A DNA stretch of 64,000 nucleotides from Oerskovia paurometabola (GTDB taxonomy: Bacteria; Actinomycetota; Actinomycetes; Actinomycetales; Cellulomonadaceae): positions 2,108,001 to 2,172,000 of the forward strand of contig NZ_JAFBBV010000001.1 in NCBI RefSeq assembly GCF_016907365.1. The letters are read 5' to 3'. Every line of letters starts with the position of its first letter. Position 1 is the stretch's first letter. The notes beneath the pieces are model-generated. The model had not been told where the DNA came from, did not search any database, and saw only the letters and a program-made list of their open reading frames with translations. A program made the position numbers and the translations under genes. This document shows, piece after piece, positions 33,135-41,659 of the stretch.

Positions 33135-33289
33135 TCGAAGTTCGGGTCGCCGTTGATGTTGAACGTGTCGGCGACCCACGGGAAGACCCAGGTGAACAGG
33201 ACGGCCACGACCGCCGCCACCAGGACGAGCGACTGCAGCACCTGCCAGAAGCGGTTGCCCGGCAGGTGCCGGAAGATCCACCCGTACAT
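33131..33289 (-). CDS. Small membrane protein paired with class E sortase
   Basis: A 52-aa protein (MYGWIFRHLPGNRFWQVLQS, then a TM helix LVLVAAVVAVLFTWVFPWVAD and a short outside tail FNINGDPNFD). I recall similar small proteins directly downstream of class E sortases in other actinobacteria, with no known function. ATG at 33289 overlaps the last base of the sortase stop (TGATG), so it is translationally coupled. A role as sortase partner or membrane chaperone is only an inference. Confidence 0.7.
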   Translation of the reverse strand: MYGWIFRHLPGNRFWQVLQSLVLVAAVVAVLFTWVFPWVADTFNINGDPNFD

Positions 33290-34050
33290 CACTGCACCCC
33301 CGGGTCGTTGAGGACTTGCTCGGGCATACCGTCGGCGCGGTCCATCCAGCCGACGAACGTCGCGTAGGTGATCCACCGGTGGGAGTTGCCGAACTCCCCG
33401 AGCGTGGGGGAGTGGCACGTCGTGAGGGTCAGGATCCGCTCGGTCGGCTCGACGCCCGGCTGGTTGGGCACGGGGGCGAGGACCTCGACCTGGCTCGGCA
33501 GGACGATCTCGTGGCTCGTGACCTCGTACACGTACCAGGTCGTCGCGGTCTCGACGATGACCTGGTCACCCTCGACGAGCTCATTGACGAACCGGAACGA
33601 GTTGCCGTACGTGCGCCGGTGCCCGGCGAGCGCGAAGTTGCCGACCTCACCGACCTGCTGGGTCTGCACGTAGTGCCCCGCGACGGCCTTGTTCAGCAGC
33701 GCGGTCGTGGTGCCCTGGACGATCGGCATGGTGTTGTCGGTCTTGCCGTACCAGGTGGGGACGATGAGCGCGCCGATCGTCTCGCCCTCGGCGACCGCCT
33801 CGGGGACCGGCGGGGCGTCGGTGCGCAGCTCGGCGGCGACCTCCGGAGCCGGCGGAAGCGTCTCCTGGAACTCGGTCATGATGGTCGACGCCGCCTGGCT
33901 CGACTGGACCGTGGTCCACCACAGCTGCCACACCACGAACAGGCCGACGACGATGCCGAGCGTGATCAGCAGCTCGCCCAGCACGCCGAACGTCGTGGAG
34001 ACGGCGCCACCACCCGAGCGGCCGCGCGTGCGATGGCTGGTGTGCCTCAC
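33289..34050 (-). CDS. srtE: Class E sortase
   Basis: Membrane-anchored transpeptidase of about 253 aa that attaches LAXTG-type proteins to the cell wall. One N-terminal TM helix (ELLITLGIVVGLFVVWQLWW) is followed by the sortase barrel. Catalytic residues are His in LAGHRRTYGNSF, Cys in TLTTCHSPT and Arg in NSHRWITYA. GTG at 34050 was chosen because the -10 TAGGCT (34107-34102) puts +1 near 34094, which excludes the GTG at 34101. The LASTG surface protein at 12406-14547 is a likely substrate. Confidence 0.88.
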   Translation of the reverse strand: MRHTSHRTRGRSGGGAVSTTFGVLGELLITLGIVVGLFVVWQLWWTTVQSSQAASTIMTEFQETLPPAPEVAAELRTDAPPVPEAVAEGETIGALIVPTWYGKTDNTMPIVQGTTTALLNKAVAGHYVQTQQVGEVGNFALAGHRRTYGNSFRFVNELVEGDQVIVETATTWYVYEVTSHEIVLPSQVEVLAPVPNQPGVEPTERILTLTTCHSPTLGEFGNSHRWITYATFVGWMDRADGMPEQVLNDPGVQ

Positions 34051-34101
34051 GAACCCTCTTCTCCCGATCGAGCCACGGCGACCCTGTCGGATCGACTTCA
34101 C

Positions 34102-34107
34102 AGCCTA
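34102..34107 (-). promoter_or_regulatory. Promoter -10 of sortase gene
   Basis: TAGGCT on the minus strand; the predicted start is about 7 bases downstream, giving a roughly 45-base 5' UTR before GTG 34050. Confidence 0.5.
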
Positions 34108-34163
34108 GTCGGTCGGGCCGCTCCCGGAGGCGCGCGCGGGAGGGGGAGTCGGGGCAGCAACAA

Positions 34164-34195
34164 CGAAGCGGACCTGGTTTCCCTGGTCCGCTTCG
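34164..34195 (-). terminator. Terminator after distal tRNA-Leu copy
   Basis: CGAAGCGGACC pairs with GGTCCGCTTCG around a 10-base loop, just 3' of the tRNA on the minus strand. Confidence 0.8.
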
Positions 34196-34215
34196 CGGTT
34201 CGCTGTCTCAACGAG

Positions 34216-34300
34216 TGTCCGGAGGGGGACTTGAACCCCCACGCCCGATAAAGGGCACTAGCACCTCAAGCTAGCGCGTCTGCCATTCCGCCACCCGGAC
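34216..34300 (-). tRNA. tRNA-Leu (anticodon GAG), copy 2
   Basis: An 85-base type II tRNA with acceptor GTCCGGG/TCCGGAC and discriminator A. The anticodon loop TTGAGGT is closed by CTAGC/GCTAG, giving anticodon GAG. A long variable arm (TGCCCTTTATCGGGCG) and T-loop GGTTCAAGTCC are present. CCA is not encoded. It reads CTC and CTT, the Leu codons of the leuS leader peptide. Confidence 0.96.
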
Positions 34301-34340
34301 GGGTGTCCTGCTGCCGGTGTCGCCACCGGGTCTCGCACAA

Positions 34341-34372
34341 CGAAGCGGACCTGGTTTCCCTGGTCCGCTTCG
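34341..34372 (-). terminator. Terminator-like hairpin after proximal tRNA-Leu copy
   Basis: Same hairpin as at 34164-34195, between the two tRNA copies. If it terminates efficiently, the distal copy needs its own promoter. Confidence 0.75.
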
Positions 34373-34392
34373 CGGTTCGCTGTCTCAACGAG

Positions 34393-34477
34393 TGTCCGGA
34401 GGGGGACTTGAACCCCCACGCCCGATAAAGGGCACTAGCACCTCAAGCTAGCGCGTCTGCCATTCCGCCACCCGGAC
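34393..34477 (-). tRNA. tRNA-Leu (anticodon GAG), copy 1
   Basis: Identical in all 85 bases to the copy at 34216-34300: same acceptor stem, GAG anticodon loop, long variable arm and T-loop, CCA not encoded. It is upstream in transcription order. Confidence 0.96.
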
Positions 34478-34655
34478 AGGTGTCAGGTCCCGGCGTTCCC
34501 GCCGGGGGCCTTGCGGGGAAAAACATAACACGTCTCGGGCACCGAGCGTGCATCCGGCCCGTGGGGCAGACTGGGGAGCGTCCCCGGGCCCGTCGCACCG
34601 GTCGGTGCAGGTCAGGGGCGGTTTCATCGTCAAACCGACAGCGGATGGGGTGCTC

Positions 34656-35987
34656 GTGGCTGAGGACAAGGACGCAGGACCCGACGACGTCACGGCGTCG
34701 AGCCCGGGGAGCGGGGCCGACCGCCCGGCGGCGTCCGTCAAACACCTGGCCGGGCTGAGCCCTGCGGCCAAGAAGGTCGCGGGCGCGCGCCGCAACCCGT
34801 CGGTCGTGGGGGCCGACGACTCCGTGCCGGCGTGGCTGCGCACGAGCGCGGGCTGGTCGTGGCGGATCCTGCTGCTGGTCGCGGCGGTCGGCCTGGTCTT
34901 CTTCGCGACGTCCCAGGTGCAGATCGTCTTCATCGCGGTCTTCCTGGCCCTGGTCATCACCTCGGTCCTGAATCCCGTGACCGACTGGTACGCCAAGATC
35001 ATGCCGCGCGGGCTCGCGACGGGCCTCGCGCTCCTGTCGGCCTTCCTGGTGCTCGGCGGGCTGCTGACGTACGTCATCACGTCGGTCGCGGGCCAGTGGG
35101 AGAGCCTCGCGGGGCAGTTCAACACCGGCATCGAGAAGATCTTCGACTTCCTGGAGAACGGGCCGCTGCCCGTGACGATCACCCCGCAGGACATCGAGAC
35201 CTGGATAGAGAACGCCCGCACGTGGATCACCGAGCACGGCGGCGACATCGCGAGCCAGGCCGCGGCGAGCGCGGGCTCGGTCTTCGAGGCGTTCGCGGTC
35301 CTGGCTCTCGCGATCTTCTGCACCATCTTCTTCCTGGCACGCGGCAAGGATATGTGGACGTGGTTCCTCAACCAGCTCCCGTCCCGCTCGCGCGAGACCT
35401 GGACGCTGGCCGGAGGAGCGGGCTGGTACACGTTCTCCGGCTACGCCCGGGGCACGGTCATCATCGCCCTGGTGGACGGGATCCTCGCCGCCATCGTCCT
35501 GGTGGTCCTCGGGGTGCCGCTCGCTGCGCCGCTCGCGGTCCTGGTGTTCATCGGCGCGTTCATCCCCCTCATCGGCGCCCCGGCCGCGATGGTCATCGCG
35601 ATGGTCGTCGCGCTGGCGGCGAACGGCATCGTCAACGCCGCGCTCGTCGGCATCTTCATCGCCCTCATCGGCCAGTTCGAGGGGCACATCCTGCAGCCCC
35701 TGGTGATGGGCAAGCAGGTCTCGCTGCACCCGGTCGTGGTGGCGCTCGCGGTGACGTCCGGGACGTTCATCGCGGGCATCCTCGGTGCGGTCGTGTCCGT
35801 GCCGCTCGTCGCGGTCGCGTGGGCGGTGTTCAGCAGGCTGCGACGCAAGGACCCGCCCATGGAGAAGGAGATCCCCACGGCCAAGGAGATCGCGCTCTCC
35901 GGCAAGGAACGCTCCTCGAACGGCTCGAACGGCTCGAACGGCTCGAACGGCAAGGGGAGCGACAAGGAGGCGACGGCCGACGCCTGA
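34656..35987 (+). CDS. AI-2E family transporter (PerM/YdiK-like)
   Basis: A 443-aa polytopic membrane protein of the autoinducer-2 exporter-like (UPF0118) family. The N-terminal cytoplasmic segment (about 70 aa) is followed by TM helices, and the family signature appears as FIGAFIPLIGAPAAMVIAMVVALAANG and GHILQPLVMGKQVSLHPVVVALAVTSG. Members export varied solutes or work as Na+/H+ antiporters, so AI-2 transport should not be assumed. The C-terminus ends in a charged tail with four SNG-type repeats. GTG at 34656 follows GGATGGGG at 5 bases; GTG at 34650 is an alternative. Confidence 0.85.
   Translation: MAEDKDAGPDDVTASSPGSGADRPAASVKHLAGLSPAAKKVAGARRNPSVVGADDSVPAWLRTSAGWSWRILLLVAAVGLVFFATSQVQIVFIAVFLALVITSVLNPVTDWYAKIMPRGLATGLALLSAFLVLGGLLTYVITSVAGQWESLAGQFNTGIEKIFDFLENGPLPVTITPQDIETWIENARTWITEHGGDIASQAAASAGSVFEAFAVLALAIFCTIFFLARGKDMWTWFLNQLPSRSRETWTLAGGAGWYTFSGYARGTVIIALVDGILAAIVLVVLGVPLAAPLAVLVFIGAFIPLIGAPAAMVIAMVVALAANGIVNAALVGIFIALIGQFEGHILQPLVMGKQVSLHPVVVALAVTSGTFIAGILGAVVSVPLVAVAWAVFSRLRRKDPPMEKEIPTAKEIALSGKERSSNGSNGSNGSNGKGSDKEATADA
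35916..35951 (+). repeat. 9-bp microsatellite, four copies
   Basis: TCGAACGGC is repeated exactly four times and encodes Ser-Asn-Gly units in the cytoplasmic tail of the transporter. Unit length is a multiple of three, so copy changes would alter tail length, not frame. Confidence 0.9.
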
Positions 35988-35996
35988 GGCGGGCGT

Positions 35997-36027
35997 CGTC
36001 GTCGGGCAGGAGGACGGCCCGACGACG
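35997..36027 (+). terminator. Terminator after AI-2E family transporter
   Basis: CGTCGTCGGGC (35997-36007) pairs with GCCCGACGACG (36017-36027) around a 9-base loop, 10 bases after the transporter stop. No U tract. Confidence 0.7.
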
Positions 36028-36124
36028 CCGCTCGCCTCGCGCGGCCGGCGCCCGCGCGACAGCACCAGGACGAGCGGCGCAAATCGCTCGCCGCTCCGGC
36101 CGGCGGCCTGCCACAGTTCTCGCC

Positions 36125-37324
36125 ATGAGCACGAACACCACGAAGAACGCGGCGACCCGCCTGACCCCGACCCTGTGGAGCTGGGCCTCGATCCTCGACG
36201 ACGGCGCCCGCGAGCAGGCAGAGCGCACGTCGACCATGCCCTTCGTCCACCCGCACCTCGCCCTCATGCCCGACGCGCACCTGGGCCTGGGCGCGACCGT
36301 GGGCTCCGTGATCCCCACGCTGCGCTCGATCATCCCCGCCGCGGTCGGCGTCGACATCGGCTGCGGCATGGTCGCCGTCCGGACCCGGTACACGGCCGCC
36401 GACGTCGCGGGGCCCGCGCTGCGCGACCTGCGGCTCGCGATCGAGAAGGCCGTGCCGACGAGCGCCGGCTCCTACAACCAGCGCCTGACCGACACGGCGA
36501 CGGCTCGCGTCGCCGAGCTCGAGGCGCTCGCGGACAAGGCGGGGTTCGATCCCGCGCGGTACGCCGGGAACTGGCGCCTGCAGCTCGGTTCGCTGGGGTC
36601 CGGGAACCACTTCATCGAGGTCAGCCTCGACGAGGAGGACCGGGTCTGGTTCTTCCTGCACTCGGGGTCGCGCGGCGTGGGCAACAAGATCGCGCAGCAC
36701 CACATCGCGGTCGCGCGCGAGCTCATGACCCGGTACTGGATCGACCTGCCGGACAAGGACCTCGCGTACCTCGTCGAGGGCACCGACGAGTTCTGGGCGT
36801 ACATCCGCGAGCTGCGGTGGGCCCAGCACTTCGCGCTGCTCAACCGCGAGGAGATGATGGACCGCGTCGTGGCCGCGTTCGACGCCTGGTCGGGGCTCGC
36901 CCCGGTCGAGGAGGCCGAGCGCATCAACTGCCACCACAACTTCACCGAGCGCGAGCACCACTTCTCGAAGGACGTGTGGGTCTCGCGCAAGGGCGCGATC
37001 CGTGCCCGCGAGGGCGACCCGGGGCTCATCCCGGGGTCCATGGGCACCGCGTCGTACGTCGTCGTGGGCAAGGGGCACCCGCTCGCGCTCGACTCCGCGC
37101 CGCACGGGGCGGGGCGCGAGTACTCGCGGAGCAAGGCGCGCAAGACGTTCACGCACGACCAGCTCCGCGAGGCCATGGCCGGGATCGAGTACCGCGACAC
37201 CGACGCGTTCATCGACGAGATCCCGGCCGCCTACAAGTCGATCGACCGGGTCATGCAGGACGCGGCGGACCTCGTCGAGGTCCGCCACACCCTGCGGCAG
37301 ATCGTCAACGTCAAGGGCGACTGA
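36125..37324 (+). CDS. rtcB: RtcB-family RNA ligase
   Basis: A 399-aa RNA-splicing ligase that joins 2',3'-cyclic-phosphate or 3'-phosphate ends to 5'-OH ends with GTP and Mn2+. Metal- and GMP-binding features are PAAVGVDIGCGM (Cys), SLGSGNHFIEV, FFLHSGSRGVGNK, INCHHNF and the guanylated His in SAPHGAGREYSRSKA. The length and sequence resemble the short RtcB2 branch. No archease, RtcA or PrfH gene is adjacent. CACAGT lies 7 bases before the ATG, suggesting a leaderless transcript. Confidence 0.92.
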   Translation: MSTNTTKNAATRLTPTLWSWASILDDGAREQAERTSTMPFVHPHLALMPDAHLGLGATVGSVIPTLRSIIPAAVGVDIGCGMVAVRTRYTAADVAGPALRDLRLAIEKAVPTSAGSYNQRLTDTATARVAELEALADKAGFDPARYAGNWRLQLGSLGSGNHFIEVSLDEEDRVWFFLHSGSRGVGNKIAQHHIAVARELMTRYWIDLPDKDLAYLVEGTDEFWAYIRELRWAQHFALLNREEMMDRVVAAFDAWSGLAPVEEAERINCHHNFTEREHHFSKDVWVSRKGAIRAREGDPGLIPGSMGTASYVVVGKGHPLALDSAPHGAGREYSRSKARKTFTHDQLREAMAGIEYRDTDAFIDEIPAAYKSIDRVMQDAADLVEVRHTLRQIVNVKGD

Positions 37325-37337
37325 CCTGTCGCCCTGG

Positions 37338-37402
37338 GGTGCCGAGAACGGGGTTGAGATCGTCTCCGGGTCGGAAACGGCCTCAACCCCGTTCTCGGCA
37401 CC
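37338..37402 (+). terminator. 21-bp perfect hairpin after rtcB
   Basis: Bases 37338-37358 (starting GGTGCCGAGAACGGGG) are exactly complementary to 37382-37402, separated by a 23-base loop. It starts 13 bases after the rtcB stop. A further small hairpin lies at about 37424-37446. Confidence 0.8.
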
Positions 37403-37496
37403 GGGGCCCGGCCCGACGGCGGAGCGCCCCCTCGACGAGGGTGCGCTTCCGGGCGCTCGACGCGCGCGATCCGCGTGCACGCGACACGCTGACGGC

Positions 37497-38612
37497 ATGA
37501 GGATCGGGATACCTGCCGAGGTCAAGAACAACGAGTTCCGCGTCGCGCTGACCCCCGCGGGCGCCCATCACCTGGTCGCGGCGGGGCACGAGGTCCTGGT
37601 CCAGGCGGGTGCCGGGACAGGCTCGGCCATCTCCGACGAGGACTTCACGTTCGCGGGCGCGCAGGTCCTGGGCACGGCCGAGGAGGTCTGGGGGCGCGCC
37701 GAGCTCGTCTGCAAGGTCAAGGAACCCGTGCCGAGCGAGTACCCGTTGCTGCGCGACGACCTGCTGCTGTTCGCCTACCTCCACCTGGCCGCCGACCCCC
37801 TCGGCACGGCCGCGCTGCTCGACGCCGGGACCACCGCGGTCGCCTACGAGACCGCCCAGGCGCCCGACGGCTCCCTGCCGCTCCTCGCACCCATGAGCGA
37901 GGTGGCCGGGCGCATGGCGACCCAGGTCGGGGCCTACCACCTGATGCGACCCGCGGGCGGCTCGGGCGTGCTGCTCGGCGGCGTCCCCGGCAGCAGGCCG
38001 GGACGCGTCGTGATCCTCGGTGGCGGGACCGCCGGCCGGCACGCGGCCGAGATCGCCGTCGGGATGCGCGCCGAGGTCACGATCCTCGACCTGTCGCTGC
38101 CCGTGCTGCGCGCGCTCGACCAGGAGTTCGCGGGGCACGTGCGGACCGTCGCGTCGAGCGCTTACGCGATCGAGCAGGAGGTGCTCACGGCCGACCTGGT
38201 GATCGGTGCGGTGCTCGTCGCGGGGGCCAGGGCGCCGCGCCTCGTCACGAACGACCTCGTGTCCCGCATGAAGCCCGGCTCGGTGCTCGTCGACATCGCC
38301 GTCGACCAGGGCGGGTGCTTCGAGGACACCCGCCCCACCACGCACGACGAGCCCACCTTCCGGGTGCACGGCTCCACGTTCTACTGCGTCGCGAACATGC
38401 CCGGCGCGGTCCCCGTGACCAGCACGCACGCCCTGACGAGCGCGACCCTGCCGTACCTCGCGCTCCTCGCGGACGGCGGGACGAGCGCGCTGCGCAGCGT
38501 CCCGCTGCTGCGCAGCGGGCTGACGACCGTGTCCGGGACCCTCGTCAACGAGCAGGTGGGCGCCGCGCTCGACCTGTCCTGGACGCGCGCCGAGGACGTC
38601 CTGGGGGACTAG
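37497..38612 (+). CDS. ald: Alanine dehydrogenase
   Basis: A 371-aa NAD-dependent enzyme interconverting L-alanine and pyruvate plus ammonia. The N-terminus MRIGIPAEVKNNEFRVALTPAGAHHLVAAGHEV contains substrate-binding Arg and the MSEVAGRMATQVGA block. The NAD-binding Rossmann motif is VVILGGGTAGRHAA. The HGSTFYCVANMPGAVPVTST block is the Ald/PntA signature. ATG at 37497 has CACGCT 6 bases before it. Actinobacterial Ald is often induced by alanine or low oxygen; no regulator is adjacent. Confidence 0.95.
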   Translation: MRIGIPAEVKNNEFRVALTPAGAHHLVAAGHEVLVQAGAGTGSAISDEDFTFAGAQVLGTAEEVWGRAELVCKVKEPVPSEYPLLRDDLLLFAYLHLAADPLGTAALLDAGTTAVAYETAQAPDGSLPLLAPMSEVAGRMATQVGAYHLMRPAGGSGVLLGGVPGSRPGRVVILGGGTAGRHAAEIAVGMRAEVTILDLSLPVLRALDQEFAGHVRTVASSAYAIEQEVLTADLVIGAVLVAGARAPRLVTNDLVSRMKPGSVLVDIAVDQGGCFEDTRPTTHDEPTFRVHGSTFYCVANMPGAVPVTSTHALTSATLPYLALLADGGTSALRSVPLLRSGLTTVSGTLVNEQVGAALDLSWTRAEDVLGD

Positions 38613-38671
38613 CTCCGGTCGCTTCCCGAAATGCCCTGTCGGCCCTCATGGCGTGGTGGCATGCTGTCCGG

Positions 38672-39295
38672 ATGGAACCTTTCGTCCTCGCCAACGAACG
38701 CGTCCACCTCGCCATGCCCACCGCGACGGACGTCGACCGCATCACCGAGCTCTGCCAGGGAGCGGAGATCGCCGCGTGGACCACCGTGCCCAGCCCGTAC
38801 ACGCGCGCCGACGCAGCGTCCTTCATCGAGGAGATCGTGCCCGAGGCGTGGCGCACGGGGCGGGGGAGCACGTGGGCGATCCGCCGCCCGGACGCCCCGG
38901 ACGCTCCCGTCCTGGGCATGGTCGGGATCACCCTGGACCCCGCGCCCACGCGCGAACGATCGGCCGAGATCGGGTACTGGCTCGCGCCCGAGGCGCGGGG
39001 CGAGGGGCTCATGTCGGAGGCCGCCCGCCTCGTGGTCGACTGGGCGTTCGACCCCGAGGGCCTGGGGCTCTCGCGCATCGTCTGGACCGCGTACACCGGC
39101 AACTGGGCCTCGCGCCGCGTCGCGTGGCGGCTCGGGTTCCGGGTCGAGGGCACGGTGCGGGGCTTCGGCATCCAGCGGGGCGCACGTCGGGACGCGTGGA
39201 TCGGGACGTTGCTCGCCGGCGACCCGCGCGAACCGGTCGAGCCGTGGCCGTCCGCCGAGGCAGGGGACCACGCGGGCCAGACGCGGGCACGCTGA
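38672..39295 (+). CDS. GNAT-family N-acetyltransferase (RimJ/RimL-like)
   Basis: A 207-aa acetyl-CoA-dependent transferase resembling the RimJ/RimL branch: MEPFVLANERVHLAMPTATDVDRI, IGYWLAPEARGEGLMSEAARLVVDWAF (acetyl-CoA loop RGEGL), then the NWASRRVAWRLGFRVEGTVRGF motif typical of ribosomal-protein-type acetyltransferases. The substrate is unknown. ATG at 38672 lies 6 bases after CATGCT, so the mRNA is probably leaderless. Confidence 0.88.
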   Translation: MEPFVLANERVHLAMPTATDVDRITELCQGAEIAAWTTVPSPYTRADAASFIEEIVPEAWRTGRGSTWAIRRPDAPDAPVLGMVGITLDPAPTRERSAEIGYWLAPEARGEGLMSEAARLVVDWAFDPEGLGLSRIVWTAYTGNWASRRVAWRLGFRVEGTVRGFGIQRGARRDAWIGTLLAGDPREPVEPWPSAEAGDHAGQTRAR

Positions 39296-39349
39296 CCTCG
39301 CCGGGAATGATGTCGTGAGCCGGGCGCCCGCCGGGTGAAGATAGGACGC

Positions 39350-41437
39350 ATGACGAGCACCCTCGACCCGGCCAACCCGTTCGCCGCGGCGTCCACCCTC
39401 CCGTACCAGCTCCCCGACTTCACGACGATCCGCGAGGAGCACTACCTCCCCGCCCTCCGCGCCGGCATGGAGGCCGAGCGTGCGGAGGTCGAGGAGATCG
39501 TCACCAACCCCGAGGCGCCCACGGTCGCCAACACGCTCGAGGCCCTCGAGTCCGCGGGCCAGCTCCTGACCCGCGCGGTCACGGTCTTCTACAACGTCGC
39601 GAGCGCCGACTCGACGCCGGGACTCGAGGACATCGAGGAGACCGTCGCGCCCGAGCTGTCGGCGCACCACGACGCGATCTACATGGACGCACGTCTCTAC
39701 GGGCGCGTCCGCGCCCTGCAGGACGCCGTCGACGCCGGTGAGCTCACGCTCGAGGCGGACACGGCCTGGCTCCTGCACACGCTGCTGGTCGACTTCCGCC
39801 GCTCGGGCATCGAGCTCGACGCCGCCGACCAGGACCGGCTGCGCGAGCTCAACGGGAAGCTGACCTCGCTCGAGGCCGCGTTCGGCCGCAAGCTGCTCGC
39901 GGGCGCCAACGCCGCGAGCGTCCTGGTCGACGACGCCGCCGAGCTCGAGGGCCTGCCCGAGGACGCGATCGCGGCCGCGGCCGCCGCGGCCGCGACGCGC
40001 GGTCACGAGGGCAAGTACCTCCTGGAGATGCAGCTGCCCACGCAGCAGGGCGTCATCGCGTCGCTCGCTCGCCGCGAGACCCGCGAGCGCGTCCAGCAGG
40101 CGTCCATGACGCGTGGCGCCACGGCCGACGACAACGACACGCGCCAGATCGTTCTCGACCTCGCGCGCCTGCGCGCCGAGCACGCGCGGCTCCTCGGGTA
40201 CGACCACCACGCGTCGTACATCGCCGAGGACGCGACGGCCAAGACGACCGACGCCGTCAACGCGATGCTCTCGCGCCTCGCGCCTGCCGCGGTCGCGAAC
40301 GCCCGCCGTGAGGCCGGGGACCTCGAGGTCGCGCTCGCCCGCGAGGCCGGCGACGACGCCGAGCTGCGCGCCTCGGACTGGGCGTACCTCGCCGAGCAGG
40401 TCCGCAAGGAGCGCTACTCGCTCGACGACGCCGCGCTGCGTCCCTACCTCGAGCTCGACCGGGTCGTGACCGACGGCGTGTTCAAGGCCGCGAACCTGCT
40501 CTACGGCATCTCGTTCGCCGAGCGCACGGACCTCGTGGGCTACCACCCCGACGTCCGCGTGTTCGAGGTCTTCGACGGCCCGGTCGGCGAGCGCGACCAG
40601 GGCCTCGGGCTGTTCCTCGCCGACTTCTACACGCGCGAGTCCAAGCGGGGCGGAGCGTGGATGAACAACCTCGTCGACCAGAACCACCTGCTCGACCAGC
40701 CGCCCGTCGTCGTGAACAACCTCAACATCGTCAAGCCTCCGGCGGGCGAGCCGACGCTGCTCGTGTGGGACGAGGTCATCACGCTCTTCCACGAGTTCGG
40801 CCACGCGCTGCACGGCCTGTTCTCGGACGTGCGCTACCCGTCGCAGTCGGGCACCGAGGTGCCTCGCGACTTCGTGGAGTACCCCTCGCAGGTCAACGAG
40901 ATGTGGGCCTGGGAGCCCACGATCCTCACGTCCTACGCGGTCCACCACGTCACGGGCGAGCCCATGCCGGCCGAGTGGGCCCGGACCATGCTCGCCTCGC
41001 GCCTGTTCAACGAGGGCTTCGGGACGACCGAGTACCTCGCGGCCGCGCTGCTCGACCAGGCCTGGCACCAGCTCGCCCCCGAGCAGGTCCCCACGACCGT
41101 CGACGAGGTCCTGCCGTTCGAGGCCGCGGCGCTCGACGCGGCCGGGGTCGCTTTCGCACCCGTGCCGCCCCGCTACCGCACGACGTACTTCAACCACGTG
41201 TTCGGTGGTGGCTACTCGGCCGGCTACTACTCCTACATCTGGTCCGAGGTCCTCGACGCCGACACCGTGACCTGGTTCGAGGAGAACGGTGGCCTGAACC
41301 GGGCCAACGGCGACGCGTTCCGCAAGAAGCTGCTCGCACGCGGCGGCTCGGTCGACCCCATGGTCGCGTTTGCGGACCTGCGTGGCCGCGACCCGGAGAT
41401 CGCGCCGCTCCTGACGCGTCGCGGGCTCGACGCGTAG
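39350..41437 (+). CDS. M3-family oligopeptidase (Dcp-like)
   Basis: A 695-aa zinc metallopeptidase of family M3 (thimet oligopeptidase/Dcp) degrading short cytoplasmic peptides. The HExxH is in LFHEFGHALHGLFSDVRYPSQSGTEVPRDFVEYPSQVNEMW, which includes the third zinc ligand Glu further on. It ends with YRTTYFNHVFGGGYSAGYYSYIWSEVLDADTV, another family signature. No signal peptide. ATG at 39350 has GAAGAT 7 bases upstream. It could work downstream of the proteasome by clearing released peptides; this is inference. Confidence 0.93.
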   Translation: MTSTLDPANPFAAASTLPYQLPDFTTIREEHYLPALRAGMEAERAEVEEIVTNPEAPTVANTLEALESAGQLLTRAVTVFYNVASADSTPGLEDIEETVAPELSAHHDAIYMDARLYGRVRALQDAVDAGELTLEADTAWLLHTLLVDFRRSGIELDAADQDRLRELNGKLTSLEAAFGRKLLAGANAASVLVDDAAELEGLPEDAIAAAAAAAATRGHEGKYLLEMQLPTQQGVIASLARRETRERVQQASMTRGATADDNDTRQIVLDLARLRAEHARLLGYDHHASYIAEDATAKTTDAVNAMLSRLAPAAVANARREAGDLEVALAREAGDDAELRASDWAYLAEQVRKERYSLDDAALRPYLELDRVVTDGVFKAANLLYGISFAERTDLVGYHPDVRVFEVFDGPVGERDQGLGLFLADFYTRESKRGGAWMNNLVDQNHLLDQPPVVVNNLNIVKPPAGEPTLLVWDEVITLFHEFGHALHGLFSDVRYPSQSGTEVPRDFVEYPSQVNEMWAWEPTILTSYAVHHVTGEPMPAEWARTMLASRLFNEGFGTTEYLAAALLDQAWHQLAPEQVPTTVDEVLPFEAAALDAAGVAFAPVPPRYRTTYFNHVFGGGYSAGYYSYIWSEVLDADTVTWFEENGGLNRANGDAFRKKLLARGGSVDPMVAFADLRGRDPEIAPLLTRRGLDA

Positions 41438-41456
41438 TCCCCGCTCCATCGCGCTC

Positions 41457-41496
41457 CCGAGCGCCGAGGTGGCCCCAGGTCCACCTCGGCGCTCGG
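41457..41496 (+). terminator. 16-bp perfect hairpin terminator after M3 peptidase
   Basis: CCGAGCGCCGAGGTGG (41457-41472) is exactly complementary to 41481-41496 around an 8-base loop, 20 bases after the stop. No U tract. Confidence 0.8.
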
Positions 41497-41659
41497 GCGC
41501 CCGGAGCGCGCCAGGGTCGGTTCAGGGGCCAGGTGGGGGACACCCCCGATGTGCCCGACGGTGGGCCCTGCCTAGCCTGGGGTGAGCCGCACCGGGCGTC
41601 CGCACGACAGCGACCCGCTCACCGCGGCACCACAGCCACCTTGGGAGCATCGCACCGAC

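Larger units (their letters stand above)
34161..34477 (-). repeat. Tandem duplication of tRNA-Leu plus terminator
   Basis: The 140-base unit 34161-34300 (terminator hairpin plus tRNA) recurs at 34338-34477 with a 177-base offset and essentially no change. The 37-base spacers are less similar. Confidence 0.9.

Noticed and set aside
34161..34477. CRISPR-like or attachment-site repeat
   Set aside because: The repeats are two complete tRNA genes with their terminators, and no integrase or mobile genes flank them.
35441..37531. 696-codon open frame on the minus strand over rtcB
   Set aside because: Antisense shadow of rtcB and the transporter; no RBS and no recognisable protein features.
41582..41659. 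Longer N-terminus of the multicopper oxidase from GTG 41582
   Set aside because: The TAGCCT element puts transcription start just after this GTG, so it would not be in the mRNA; ATG 41660 keeps the basic signal region.
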